From NCBI GenBank assembly GCA_017656505.1, contig JACDNU010000003.1, positions 32,385 through 96,384 on the forward strand: a stretch of DNA of 64,000 nt. The letters are read 5' to 3'. The first letter of the stretch is position 1. Every line of letters begins with the position of its first letter. The notes below the pieces were generated by a model that did no database searches, was not told the DNA's origin, and saw nothing but the letters and a program-made list of their open reading frames with translations. The position numbers and the translations under genes were made by a program. This document shows, in pieces, positions 1 to 9,532 of the stretch. Origin of the DNA: Archaeoglobus sp. GTDB taxonomy: Archaea; Halobacteriota; Archaeoglobi; Archaeoglobales; Archaeoglobaceae.

Positions 1-2
1 TG

Positions 3-653
3 GAGAGGAAGGCCAATGGAATCGCATGGACATACAACGAACCATCTATCTGGCATGAGTTCGCTTTAGACTCGAGCGAGCTTGTAAAGAAGAAAGGACT
101 GTTTGTTGTTTATGTTACGAATGGCTACATGACTCCTGAGGCGATAGATCAGTTTGAAGGGATTCTCGATGCAGCAAATGTGGATGTTAAGGGATTCACC
201 CCAGAATTCTACAAGAGATTTTGCAAAGCAAAGCTAGATAGGGTTTTGGAGAGCGTTGAGTACATGGTTAAAAAGAAAATTTTTGTTGAGCTCACGTATC
301 TGGTTATCCCGGGCGAGAACGACAGCGAGGAGGAGATTAGGGATTTCACTTCCTGGGTTGCTGGTATGAGTAAAAGAATTCCCATCCATTTCTCCCGCTT
401 CCATCCGGATTACAAAATGCTTGACAAACCCATGACCCCGGTGAAAACTATCGAAAAGGCGGTGGAGATTGCAAAGGATAACGGAATTGAATATGTCTAC
501 GTCGGAAATGTGTGGGGCCACAAGAATGAGAGCACGTATTGCCCCAGGTGCGGATACTTGTTGATTCAGCGAAACGGATTCTACATCGAGAAGATCGATC
601 TTGATGGTAGCAAGTGCCCGAGATGTGGTTATGAGCAGAATATTATATTGTAG
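3..653 (+). CDS. amrS: C-terminal part of AmmeMemoRadiSam-system radical SAM enzyme (5' end outside window)
   Basis: Frame is open from base 3: ERKANGIAWTYNEPSIWHEF...VDVKGFTPEFYKR...YVGNVWGHKNESTYCPRCG, with two CPRCG motifs at the C-terminus; typical of PflA-like AmrS proteins. Confidence 0.8.
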   Translation, partial: ERKANGIAWTYNEPSIWHEFALDSSELVKKKGLFVVYVTNGYMTPEAIDQFEGILDAANVDVKGFTPEFYKRFCKAKLDRVLESVEYMVKKKIFVELTYLVIPGENDSEEEIRDFTSWVAGMSKRIPIHFSRFHPDYKMLDKPMTPVKTIEKAVEIAKDNGIEYVYVGNVWGHKNESTYCPRCGYLLIQRNGFYIEKIDLDGSKCPRCGYEQNIIL

Positions 654-952
654 GTTATTATAACATTTGCTTTGCGCTGGCTTTTTTACGTCTTAAGAGT
701 TGTGTTTAGAGAGGATTCAGAGAAGTTTGCGTTTCAGAGCTTAGAACTTGCTTAAACTCAAGCTACATCTTTGATTGTTTTCTCATTTGTTCCTTTCACA
801 CTAATTCTCGATTTCCCTCCCAGTTGCTTTTCCCTCTATTTTTCTTCTTACTTTTCTACTCATAGAAAGAGCAATGAGATGCTTCGATCAAAAACACCAA
901 ACCACAAATTTCATAAATCTTATAGAATCTTTCACTATATCGAAGATCAAAA

Positions 953-1023
953 GCGCGAGTAGTCTAGTGGTAGGACAACGGCTTTCCGAGCCGTTAACCC
1001 GGGTTCGAATCCCGGCTCGCGCA
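953..1023 (+). tRNA. tRNA-Gly(UCC)
   Basis: Cloverleaf: acceptor GCGCGAG/CTCGCGC, anticodon stem ACGGC/GCCGT with loop TTTCCGA, T-arm CCGGGTTCGAATCCCGG. Confidence 0.95.
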
Positions 1024-1070
1024 TTTATTTTGAAGTTAAAAGCGCAGAACTTAGGGTAATTCTAGTAGTC

Positions 1071-1148
1071 ATGGCAATTGTGGCAATCATAGTCATCACA
1101 GCCATCACAGCGATCACAGCAACCATAGCAGCTACAGATACCATGTGA
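1071..1148 (+). CDS. Candidate 25-aa hydrophobic microprotein made of 9-nt repeats
   Basis: ATG...TGA open frame MAIVAIIVITAITAITATIAATDTM; no convincing SD; coding status uncertain. Confidence 0.2.
   Translation: MAIVAIIVITAITAITATIAATDTM
1085..1144. repeat. Degenerate 9-nt tandem repeat (consensus about ATCACAGCN)
   Basis: atcatagtc atcacagcc atcacagcg atcacagca accatagca gctacagat. Confidence 0.8.
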
Positions 1149-1246
1149 GTCGCTGAAATCATTTAACCTATATTTTACACTAACTTCGTAAAATTTCATA
1201 ATGAGAATCAGGAAATGTTATATTTTAGTAAACTTTTATTCACATA

Positions 1247-2557
1247 ATGAAACTAGCTGAACCCGATAATTTAACTTTCGGGGATCATATATGTTTTATC
1301 TATAGGAATAGAGATGAGCAACTTTCTTTGATCATTCCATTTATCGTATCAGGTTTAGAAAAGAACGAGAAGTGCATTTATATTTCGGAAAACAGCAAAG
1401 AAGATCTGATCCGAGCATTGGAAGAGCATGTTCGCGTTGATCGCTACCTCGACTCAGGTCAGCTCGCTCTCTTGACTAAAAATGAAACAAAGGAAGACTT
1501 CGATCCAGATTGGATGATTGATTTAGTAAAGGAAGCTGAGAAGAGGGCTTTGGAAGAAGACTACTCTGCTTTAAGGTACACAGCTGAGATACCGTCATCT
1601 AGCTTACAGCTGGAAAAGCTTATTGAATATGAAGCTAAGCTCAATTACTTCTTTTCCAATAGCAGGTGTATTGCCATCTGCCAGTATAGCGAGAACAAAG
1701 CAGCTGAAATTCTGATCGCCGCCATCCACACCCACCCCAAAATTATTTTCTATGACAGCCTAGTAGAAAATCCGTACTACATCCCTCCGGATGTCTTTCT
1801 CACAAAGATGAGACCACTGACGAGCAGAGAATTGTACAGGATATTGAGGAGCCTGATATTCGAGAAAGCAGAGATTGAGAAGAAGAGGAAAGAGAGGAAA
1901 TTAAGGAGAGCAGGGAAAACAAGAGAAGCAACGAAAGCTAAGGCTAAGATGCCCCATGATCATCTATACTCTATAGTGCAATCGATTCCTTCCGCAATTT
2001 TTGTCGTGGACAGGGATAAAAGGATAACCCTATGGAACTCAGCTGCTGAAAAGTTAACAGGTTTAAAGGGAGAAGAAGTGATAGGCAGGAGATGCAATGA
2101 GGCATTAAAGACTGATTGTGTGGATTGCAAGCTCTTTGATGAGAACGTCGAGAAGCCCTTTACAACCAAGTGCGAGATGAAAATCAACGGCACGAAGTGG
2201 ATTCTTAAAACCGTAGACTATCTAAAAGATGAGGACGGAGAGATCATAGGGGGCATCGAGGCATTCCAGGATATAACTGACAGGGTTGAGATGGAGGAGA
2301 GTCTTAAGAGAAGTGAAGCAAAGTACAGAGACCTCTTTGAGAATTCTTTGGACATAATAGCCGTTACAAACCTTAAGGGAGAGTTTATAGACGTTAACAA
2401 AGCATTTGAGGAGGTTCTGGGGTATTCGAGAGAAGAGGTAATTGGGAAAAGTTTTGTTAAGGTAATCGGCTCTAAAGAGAACTCTGACTTCATATTCAAA
2501 AAGTATAATGAAGCTTTTCGTGAGAAAAAGGACTTGTACGGACTGAAAAAAATCTAA
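1247..2557 (+). CDS. MEDS-domain/PAS sensory protein, second PAS appears truncated
   Basis: N-terminus LTFGDHICFIYRNRDEQLSLIIPFIVSGLEKNEKCIYI is MEDS-like; two PAS repeats; ends mid-PAS without a kinase domain. Confidence 0.75.
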   Translation: MKLAEPDNLTFGDHICFIYRNRDEQLSLIIPFIVSGLEKNEKCIYISENSKEDLIRALEEHVRVDRYLDSGQLALLTKNETKEDFDPDWMIDLVKEAEKRALEEDYSALRYTAEIPSSSLQLEKLIEYEAKLNYFFSNSRCIAICQYSENKAAEILIAAIHTHPKIIFYDSLVENPYYIPPDVFLTKMRPLTSRELYRILRSLIFEKAEIEKKRKERKLRRAGKTREATKAKAKMPHDHLYSIVQSIPSAIFVVDRDKRITLWNSAAEKLTGLKGEEVIGRRCNEALKTDCVDCKLFDENVEKPFTTKCEMKINGTKWILKTVDYLKDEDGEIIGGIEAFQDITDRVEMEESLKRSEAKYRDLFENSLDIIAVTNLKGEFIDVNKAFEEVLGYSREEVIGKSFVKVIGSKENSDFIFKKYNEAFREKKDLYGLKKI

Positions 2558-2622
2558 GGTGTAAGATCCTAATTCTCAAAAAATAAATTTGAAAATTTTG
2601 TAATTTTGTAATTGGTAACAAG

Positions 2623-4830
2623 CTATTTTCCTATGACCCTTATCACATCACTACCTTCGAAGTCGGCATATCCTCCGTTGTAGTAAACTTTGCCTGCCAC
2701 GGTCAAAGTCACTTCGTCTCCGCTCGTTAGCTCCAGATCCTGCCTGTTGAATTTCACTACCAGCTTTTTATCTGCAACGACTCCCTTTACCGCATGTGCA
2801 CCTTCGCAAACGATCGTGCTTACATTCACTTCTCTAATATCGTAACCTTCTGGCAGGGTTATGAAGGCTGTAAATTCTCCTTTGCTCTTAAGATTGAGAG
2901 TTTCTGGCTTGATCGTGACGTTTGCTGGTATCGGGTTTACAGTTACCGTTAAGTTATCGATTCCAACTCCTCCATCGTCATCTGTAACTTTTAGCGTGAC
3001 ATTGTAAATGCCCTTTGAATAGTAGGTGTGTGCTGGAGTCAGCGTAGCATTTGCTGTAGAGTTATCTCCAAAGTCCCATTCTATAACAAAGGTATCATTT
3101 CCCGGATCGGTAAAGCTTCCGTTGAAGTAAACAGTATCTCCTGCAGTAACTTCAACATCGCTTCCCGCATTTACTGTAGGAGGAACGTTTAGCACAGTAA
3201 CAGTGGTAGTGTTAGTGCTTTCCACTCCAAAGCTATCTATCACCTTTAAGCTGACGTTTCCTGAGTAGTCATCTTTCCAAGTGTAACTTACTATTCCATG
3301 CGTTGCCGTTGCGTTTGTTTCATAAACTCCATCTCCATCAAGATCCCATAGCCATACAGTTATGTTATCGTTTGGATCGTACGAAGCGGAGCCGTTGAAT
3401 TGGATTGAGGAGCCTTCGTAACCAATGTAGGGTCCATTAGTGATTGCTACTGGCGGTAAATTGTAGTTCGGTAACAATAATCTATAATATTCCTTAGGCA
3501 AGAAGAGCGGGTAGAGGTCCCCATTGTAGGGAGAATCGACGATTCCGTCTCCGTTCTCATCTGTTCCATGTCTCCAATAATTGCCTATATAGCTCCTAAA
3601 TCTTTCACCCTTGTAGATGTAATCAATCGGTTCTGTGGAATTAAACTTGACAAGTTCTCTGTTAATACCGTGATAGAAGGTTATGTAGCCTCCAAGGAGA
3701 TTGTTGTAGTAAACTACAACCTCCTTTGGATAAACAAAGGTTAATAGCTGACCTCCATAATCAATCGTATTGTTCATTATTACCCCACCGCTTTTGCGTA
3801 TTCCTACTCCTCTACCCGTTATTGTATTTCCTTCAAGCTCGAATTTTGTGTAGCTGAAGCTAACACCGGTGTTTATGAAAGTGTTCGCGATGACCTCCCC
3901 TCTTCCCCCGAAAAAGTCCACGACTGAATTGTTTACGAATAAGTTGTTCTCAATTTTCGTGTGAGAGTCGTGTGCATATACCGCGAAAGCATTGCGTTCA
4001 AGTTTGTTTTGCTCTATCGTGATATTTTGTGATTTATAGATGTCTATTCCGTACCAATTTCTGGAGATATGGATATTACTTAATGAGATGTTCTTACCAT
4101 AAGTTATGACAATTCCCTTATTTTCGACATGATAGGGAGGATATGGGTAATTTTCTTTGATTATTTTATCGTTTTCTATAACAACGTTCTCAATTTTGCT
4201 AAAACTATTGTAGCCGCTAAGAAGAATACCCATTAGGTTATTGTTCAATTTAACGTCTTTCATGCTCACATTCACAAAGCTACACCACAATCCACGGGTA
4301 TTATTGTAAACCCAAACATCCTTAATTGTAGAATTTACCAAACCCATGGCTATTGCATTGGATGTATGTGAAACTGTACACTTCTCAATAGTTGAATAAG
4401 CTACCGACCCGGAGATTCCATTTTTGCCATTTGTTATATTACAATTCCTAATAGAAATGTTCCGAAACGTGTTTGATATTCTTATCCCTGAGTCATAGAA
4501 TTCTCTGCCAAAGTTTCTGATTGAGAAACCATCAATAGTTACATCGCTTGTAGAAACTAAAACAACAGATCCTGAATTATTACCATCTAAAATTGTATTT
4601 TCAGAGCCGTTTTCAGAGATCAGAGATAGAGGTTTGTTTATGTTTATGTGTTCGCGGTAAACACCCTCTCTGACGATAATAACATCACCTGCGCTTGCAT
4701 TATCAACTGCCCACTGGATTTTTGCGTAGTCGTCTGGAACATAGATAGTCGTAGCTTGAACCGAGAAAGCAAGCATACAAAAAACGGTGAACAAAAGGAA
4801 GACTCTTATCCACCACCTCAAAACCACCAC
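2623..4830 (-). CDS. Secreted right-handed beta-helix (NosD-like) protein with PKD domains
   Basis: Signal peptide, periplasmic-copper-binding/NosD-type repeats (TIYVPDDYAKIQWAVDNASAGDVIIVREGVY), two PKD-like domains (NVPPTVNAGSDVEVTAGDTVYFNGSFTDPG). Confidence 0.8.
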   Translation of the reverse strand: MVVLRWWIRVFLLFTVFCMLAFSVQATTIYVPDDYAKIQWAVDNASAGDVIIVREGVYREHININKPLSLISENGSENTILDGNNSGSVVLVSTSDVTIDGFSIRNFGREFYDSGIRISNTFRNISIRNCNITNGKNGISGSVAYSTIEKCTVSHTSNAIAMGLVNSTIKDVWVYNNTRGLWCSFVNVSMKDVKLNNNLMGILLSGYNSFSKIENVVIENDKIIKENYPYPPYHVENKGIVITYGKNISLSNIHISRNWYGIDIYKSQNITIEQNKLERNAFAVYAHDSHTKIENNLFVNNSVVDFFGGRGEVIANTFINTGVSFSYTKFELEGNTITGRGVGIRKSGGVIMNNTIDYGGQLLTFVYPKEVVVYYNNLLGGYITFYHGINRELVKFNSTEPIDYIYKGERFRSYIGNYWRHGTDENGDGIVDSPYNGDLYPLFLPKEYYRLLLPNYNLPPVAITNGPYIGYEGSSIQFNGSASYDPNDNITVWLWDLDGDGVYETNATATHGIVSYTWKDDYSGNVSLKVIDSFGVESTNTTTVTVLNVPPTVNAGSDVEVTAGDTVYFNGSFTDPGNDTFVIEWDFGDNSTANATLTPAHTYYSKGIYNVTLKVTDDDGGVGIDNLTVTVNPIPANVTIKPETLNLKSKGEFTAFITLPEGYDIREVNVSTIVCEGAHAVKGVVADKKLVVKFNRQDLELTSGDEVTLTVAGKVYYNGGYADFEGSDVIRVIGK

Positions 4831-5005
4831 CCCTTTTTGCAGTTTATCGTTACGAAAAACGTATTTAAATATTTCTTTTTTAAGAGATGATGATAATAAT
4901 AAGAGACAATAAAAATATAAAGAGAAATGAGTTGTTAATGTGCAAGAATAACACCAGCTACCCAGCTACAAGCCACAGGGTTTTTCATTTCTGATAGACT
5001 TAAAT

Positions 5006-5524
5006 TTACCCAAGCAAATGGTTCTCGATAAGAGCTATAAGCTCTTCTCTCATGTCTCCACTTTCAAAATCTTCGATATTTCCGCATAACAGCTTGTATC
5101 TCGTTATCTTACTATTTTTCAGAGGAATAACAGCCTGTATCGACCTCTCAATACTCTCAAACCTCTTCAGCTTTAAGCTCTTCGCTTTAAGTTTGGAAGT
5201 ATCTATTATCTGAACGAAAAGAACAGAATCGAGTTCGACTACATAATCCTTTATGAAATAAGCTGAGAGGGCAGAGACAAAGAACTTACCAAAGATGTGG
5301 GCAGGATTCTTCCCTGATTCCTCTATCTCCACGATAACTCTCAGCTTACCATCCTTGAGGATCGCTATGTCAACGTCAGCATACTTGGTTATTCTGGACT
5401 TTTCTCTGCTGCAGAAAAGGGAAACGAGTGTATCTCCTCCACAAGCTGGATCTCTCACAACCTCAAATTCTGGGAAAGCAGCTGTTATAATGTCTCCAAT
5501 AATTCCATGAAAATCGTGAGTCAT
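5006..5524 (-). CDS. Hypothetical protein with possible PD-(D/E)XK-type core
   Basis: YADVDIAILKDGKLRVIVEIEESG resembles a D...ExE nuclease-like core; otherwise no recognised family. Confidence 0.5.
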   Translation of the reverse strand: MTHDFHGIIGDIITAAFPEFEVVRDPACGGDTLVSLFCSREKSRITKYADVDIAILKDGKLRVIVEIEESGKNPAHIFGKFFVSALSAYFIKDYVVELDSVLFVQIIDTSKLKAKSLKLKRFESIERSIQAVIPLKNSKITRYKLLCGNIEDFESGDMREELIALIENHLLG

Positions 5525-5762
5525 GGATAACTATTCTGAGGCTTCATATATAATGCTAGATGTTTATGTGGTCTCATCTAATTTCTAATACCTAATCTGA
5601 AAGTTAATTTTAGATTTCAGTCAAAAAGAGGAAGAATTGACAGATAGGCCAAACAACTGAATATTAGATCGGCTCAGCTTTAATACTTTGTAATCAGATC
5701 ATGGGATTATAAGGGAGCTGGATTTCGAATTTAATATGTTTCAGACTTTCATCTGATTTTTG

Positions 5763-7580
5763 CTAAAGTTTTGACTGCTTGTTTAGATCATGCAACCATT
5801 TGCAGTTAATTCTTGCCTCATTCAAAGAATCCCTCACCCTCTCCGACTCGAACCAGCCTCTGTCGAGCTTGCTCACAACATCCTCTATCTTCCTGACCGA
5901 CTCGAGAATTATCTTCTTAACTTCCTTCAGCTCCTCTTTATTGGCATTTTCAAGCTTTAGATCGGCTATTCCCGCTATGACTGCGAGGGGATTTCTTATC
6001 TGATCGACAAGAAGCATGTAGTTCTCGATGTTCTTTTCTATCTGCTCGGAACACTTCATCCTTGTCTTAGCCAGCTCGAATTTTTCAGTGATATCAATTA
6101 GCGTGCCAACGATTGCGGGCTTTCCCCTGTAGACTATTCTCGAACCATAAACTTCGCTGTATCTTGTTTCTCCATCTCTCCTCACAAATCTCATGAGCTC
6201 ATTTACGGACTCGATTTCTCCTTTTGTCAACTTTCTTAAGTTCTTGCTTACTGCATCTCTGTCTGCAGGATAGATGAAGTCCAGAGGATTTCTTCCAACA
6301 AGCTCTTCAACGCTGTATCCAAAAAATTCTGAGAGCTTTGGATTCACATACTTAAAAACTCCGTCTTGGATGAGATAGATGCCCACCAAAGATTTCTCAG
6401 CAAGAGTTCTGAAGAGCTCTTCCGAGTCCTTCAGGGCTGCTTCCAGCTTCTTTCTTTCTGTTATGTTTCTCGCTATGCCCTGAATAGCTTTAACTTTCCC
6501 ATTTTCGATCATTGGCTTCGCCCTGAGCTCTATCCATATCTTGCCCCTTTTCGTGTGGCACGGAAGCTCCAAGGAAATGTCAGCCTTTTCATTGAACTTT
6601 GAGAGCTTAGAGAGTTTTAAAAGTTTTAAGGGATCTAAAATCTCGCTGAAGAGCTCGCTTAGGGCAGACTCCTCGACAACATCCTTTATGTTCAGCTTCC
6701 TTATTTCTTCCTTGCTGTAGCCCAAAAGTTCCCTTCCGGCTTTGTTAACCTCAAGGAAGTTTCCTTCGAGATCGATTATGAATAGACAATCTCCTGCATT
6801 CTCCCAGAGCTCTCTGTACTTCTTTTCGCTCTCTCTCAGCTTCTCTTCCACCTTTTTTCTCTCAGTCACATCCCTGAAGTTGCCCTGGAAGCCTATCACT
6901 CTGCCATTTCTTTTTATAAGGCTGACGTTTCCCTCTGCTATCCTTCTCTCCCCATTTCTGGTAAAAAACTCGAATTCTATGGTGTAGATGTTCTTCCCGG
7001 TTTTGAAGGACTCGTGATAGCATGAGAAGATCTTCTTCGCATCCTTTGCAGGAACGAAGTTTGTGAAGTTCTCTCCAATCACTTCATGCCGGGAAAAGCC
7101 TGTGATGCTTTCAAAGCCCCTGTTAACCCCGACTATATTTCCCTCAAGATCAGTTATGACTATCGCATCGAGAGAGTTCTCAAACAGCTCTCTGTATTTC
7201 TCCTCCTTAAGCCTTAATTCCTCTTCAAGCATGATCTCTTCTGTAATGTTCTGGATCAGCTCAAGAACCGCAAAAACTTTCCCATTCTCCTTTATAGGCA
7301 CAGCAATATTCCTCGTTACCAGCGGAAAAGCCTCTATCTCGAAAACGTGCGTGCTAGCATCCTTTATTGCCTTAATAACCTTGCAGCCATTGCAAATCTT
7401 ACCATTGTTTACAACTTCATAGCAGAACTTTCCCCTTATCTCCTCACTCCTCTTCCCGAGTTTCTGTTCTACGAACTTGTTAACCCTTATTATCCTCATG
7501 TCTCTGTCAAGCAAGACCACACCCAAAGGAATGCTATCCATAATCAGCTTGAAATCTTCTAAAAGCCCTTGGGCGTTCAT
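5763..7580 (-). CDS. Multi-PAS sensor protein with degenerate HisKA-like C-terminus
   Basis: Four PAS repeats (FENSLDAIVITDLEGNIVGVN etc.), then LLVDQIRNPLAVIAGIADL; no HATPase domain. ATG at 7580 (MNAQGLLEDFK) preferred over 7637. Confidence 0.75.
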   Translation of the reverse strand: MNAQGLLEDFKLIMDSIPLGVVLLDRDMRIIRVNKFVEQKLGKRSEEIRGKFCYEVVNNGKICNGCKVIKAIKDASTHVFEIEAFPLVTRNIAVPIKENGKVFAVLELIQNITEEIMLEEELRLKEEKYRELFENSLDAIVITDLEGNIVGVNRGFESITGFSRHEVIGENFTNFVPAKDAKKIFSCYHESFKTGKNIYTIEFEFFTRNGERRIAEGNVSLIKRNGRVIGFQGNFRDVTERKKVEEKLRESEKKYRELWENAGDCLFIIDLEGNFLEVNKAGRELLGYSKEEIRKLNIKDVVEESALSELFSEILDPLKLLKLSKLSKFNEKADISLELPCHTKRGKIWIELRAKPMIENGKVKAIQGIARNITERKKLEAALKDSEELFRTLAEKSLVGIYLIQDGVFKYVNPKLSEFFGYSVEELVGRNPLDFIYPADRDAVSKNLRKLTKGEIESVNELMRFVRRDGETRYSEVYGSRIVYRGKPAIVGTLIDITEKFELAKTRMKCSEQIEKNIENYMLLVDQIRNPLAVIAGIADLKLENANKEELKEVKKIILESVRKIEDVVSKLDRGWFESERVRDSLNEARINCKWLHDLNKQSKL

Positions 7581-7773
7581 AAAGATTTTTGCAAGGGATA
7601 TTTTAATAGTCTTTTCTGAAAAACAGGTGATGAGCATGTTTTAAAGAAGCTATTAAGAGTGACAACTCTATTTGAATTGTCTTTGACTCGAATTTGCTGA
7701 ATTTCTACCCAACTTATTCTTGAATAAGAAAACTGGTGTTATTAAATATGTCAAAGTTAACACAAACTTAATA

Positions 7774-7789
7774 TTTCGGTTTGCCTAAA
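7774..7789. promoter_or_regulatory. Candidate DtxR/MDR1-type metal-regulator operator
   Basis: TTTCGGTTTGCCTAAA, imperfect palindrome, 8 bp before the ATG of the wHTH gene; 15/16 match to the site at 49032. Confidence 0.4.
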
Positions 7790-7797
7790 CTTTTGAT

Positions 7798-8124
7798 ATG
7801 AATGAACTCCTCAGAAAAAAGCAGGAGTGGCTTGAGAGGCTAAAGCGGGAAGGAAAACTCAGAAATCCCACAGAGGATCACAAGATAGGGCTGATGGCTT
7901 TACAAAATAGAATAAGGAGAGAAATCATAAAATTTCTCGCTGATGGGAGAAAGAGCAAAGAGGAGATAAAGAAGAGATTCAGGCTGACAGATTCTCAGCT
8001 GAGATTGCACCTAGATCTGCTTGAGCAGGCTTTGTTTATCGAAGCTGTTGAGGAGGATGGTAAGAGGTTTTATGCTATTACACCGAGAGGAGAAGCCTAT
8101 CTTGAAAATGTGGAGTGGAGGTAG
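7798..8124 (+). CDS. Winged-helix DNA-binding protein (ArsR-like)
   Basis: IRREIIKFLADGRKSKEEIKKRFRLTDSQLRLHLDLLEQALFIEAVEEDGKRFYAITPRGEAYL. Confidence 0.75.
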   Translation: MNELLRKKQEWLERLKREGKLRNPTEDHKIGLMALQNRIRREIIKFLADGRKSKEEIKKRFRLTDSQLRLHLDLLEQALFIEAVEEDGKRFYAITPRGEAYLENVEWR

Positions 8125-8318
8125 AGAATAAGTGAGGTTAGGCTAGCTCAATTTCATGCGTCTCTGCTTCAAGAATTATAGCTAAACTCTCTTTTTGTAA
8201 TGATTTTATTATAGAAGTTTATAGGAATAAGCTCTCTAAACTTGCAATAACGATGCAAAGATTTTTATCGAATCTCTGAGAAGAATCTGAGTAACGCAGC
8301 CGGTAAAGCTGATAAAGA

Positions 8319-9491
8319 ATGCTAAAGGTGAAAAACATGGGCAAATACTCATCCTTTGCAGCAAGTCTCATTGTTTTGTTCTGGTCAGGATCTCTGGTTT
8401 TTGGCTATCCCGGAGTTATGGGTTCATACTGGAAGCAACTGCTGAATGTTGGGAGCGGGCAGATAGGAAACACCCTCTTCTTCCTTCTTGCTGCCGTGGG
8501 CATTTTCATGTTTTTCGTCGGAAAATGGCAGGAGAAGTATGGCTTCAGGTTGATGATAGCTCTGGGCATCGTAATCTGCGGTTTAAGCCTTTTTCTCGTT
8601 TCCTTTCCTTTCTCCATTGGATTAGTGTATCTGTGGGCTTTCATTAATGGTATTCAGTCATCTTTTATCTACATCCCGGCAGTCACGATTATCCAGCTCT
8701 GGTTTCCCGAAGCAAGAGGTTTGGTTTCTGGAGCTGCAACGATGGTTTTTGGGTTATCCGCTGCTGTAATGTCACCCATTTTTCTTTACCTATTTGAATC
8801 TGTTGGATATTTTTCGATGAATTTGCTGGTCGCTCTGCTAATTTTACTAACTGGCTTGTTGGCATCCTTTACAATCCATCCGCCACCGAGAATTGAAAGA
8901 AAAGAGGTAGATTTGCCTTCTTTGACAGTTAAAGAGAGCCTTAAAACATCAAGTTTCTGGTTTCTCTGGCTCGTCTGGGCATTGCAGGGAGCTGCAGGAA
9001 TATCGATGGTAACATTATCGATCCCTCTTGGAGTTGCGAAGGGTTTGAAGCAGGCTGTATTCGTTTTAACGGCATTCAACGTCACTAACGGAGTGAGCAG
9101 ATTAATTTCCGGAATAATCTCCGATTATTTCGGCAGAAACAGAATAATGAGTTTAAGCTTTCTTTTAGCGGGAGTTGCCTACTTCTTACTGACTCTCGAT
9201 CTTGATGCTACTACGATCTACTTACTCGCAGCAGTAATAGGCTTCGCCTTCGGCACGATGTTTGCCGTTTCAGCTCCTTTAGCGAGCGATTGCTTTGGCC
9301 TAAAACACTTTGGAGCAATTTTCGGGCTAGTTTTCACAGCTTACGGATTCATCGCTGGCATAGTCGGCCCTTCTCTTAGCGGATACCTTCTGGACATCAC
9401 GGGAGATTTCTACCTTGTGTTAACCTATTTGGGAACCTTTTGCTTAATCTCCGCCCTGTTAATTCTGAACGTGAAGCCGAAGAATCTCTGA
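8319..9491 (+). CDS. MFS transporter, oxalate/formate antiporter-like
   Basis: 12-TM MFS pattern, FGYPGVMGSYWKQ and SGIISDYFGRNR motif. Confidence 0.8.
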   Translation: MLKVKNMGKYSSFAASLIVLFWSGSLVFGYPGVMGSYWKQLLNVGSGQIGNTLFFLLAAVGIFMFFVGKWQEKYGFRLMIALGIVICGLSLFLVSFPFSIGLVYLWAFINGIQSSFIYIPAVTIIQLWFPEARGLVSGAATMVFGLSAAVMSPIFLYLFESVGYFSMNLLVALLILLTGLLASFTIHPPPRIERKEVDLPSLTVKESLKTSSFWFLWLVWALQGAAGISMVTLSIPLGVAKGLKQAVFVLTAFNVTNGVSRLISGIISDYFGRNRIMSLSFLLAGVAYFLLTLDLDATTIYLLAAVIGFAFGTMFAVSAPLASDCFGLKHFGAIFGLVFTAYGFIAGIVGPSLSGYLLDITGDFYLVLTYLGTFCLISALLILNVKPKNL

Positions 9492-9532
9492 ATTTTTCAT
9501 CTTTTTATCCTTTTATCCTTCCATCTCTGCAA

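Noticed and set aside
4886-4930. ATGATGATAATAATAAG run as C/D box or repeat
   Set aside because: Simple A/T-rich sequence without a matching D box.
6366-7562. Several 60-120 aa plus-strand ORFs inside the PAS sensor gene
   Set aside because: Antisense shadow ORFs rich in Ser/Phe/Leu over a well-supported minus-strand CDS.
7627-7700. Possible C/D box sRNA (GTGATGA ... CTGA)
   Set aside because: No credible D' or C' boxes and no terminal stem; not enough support.
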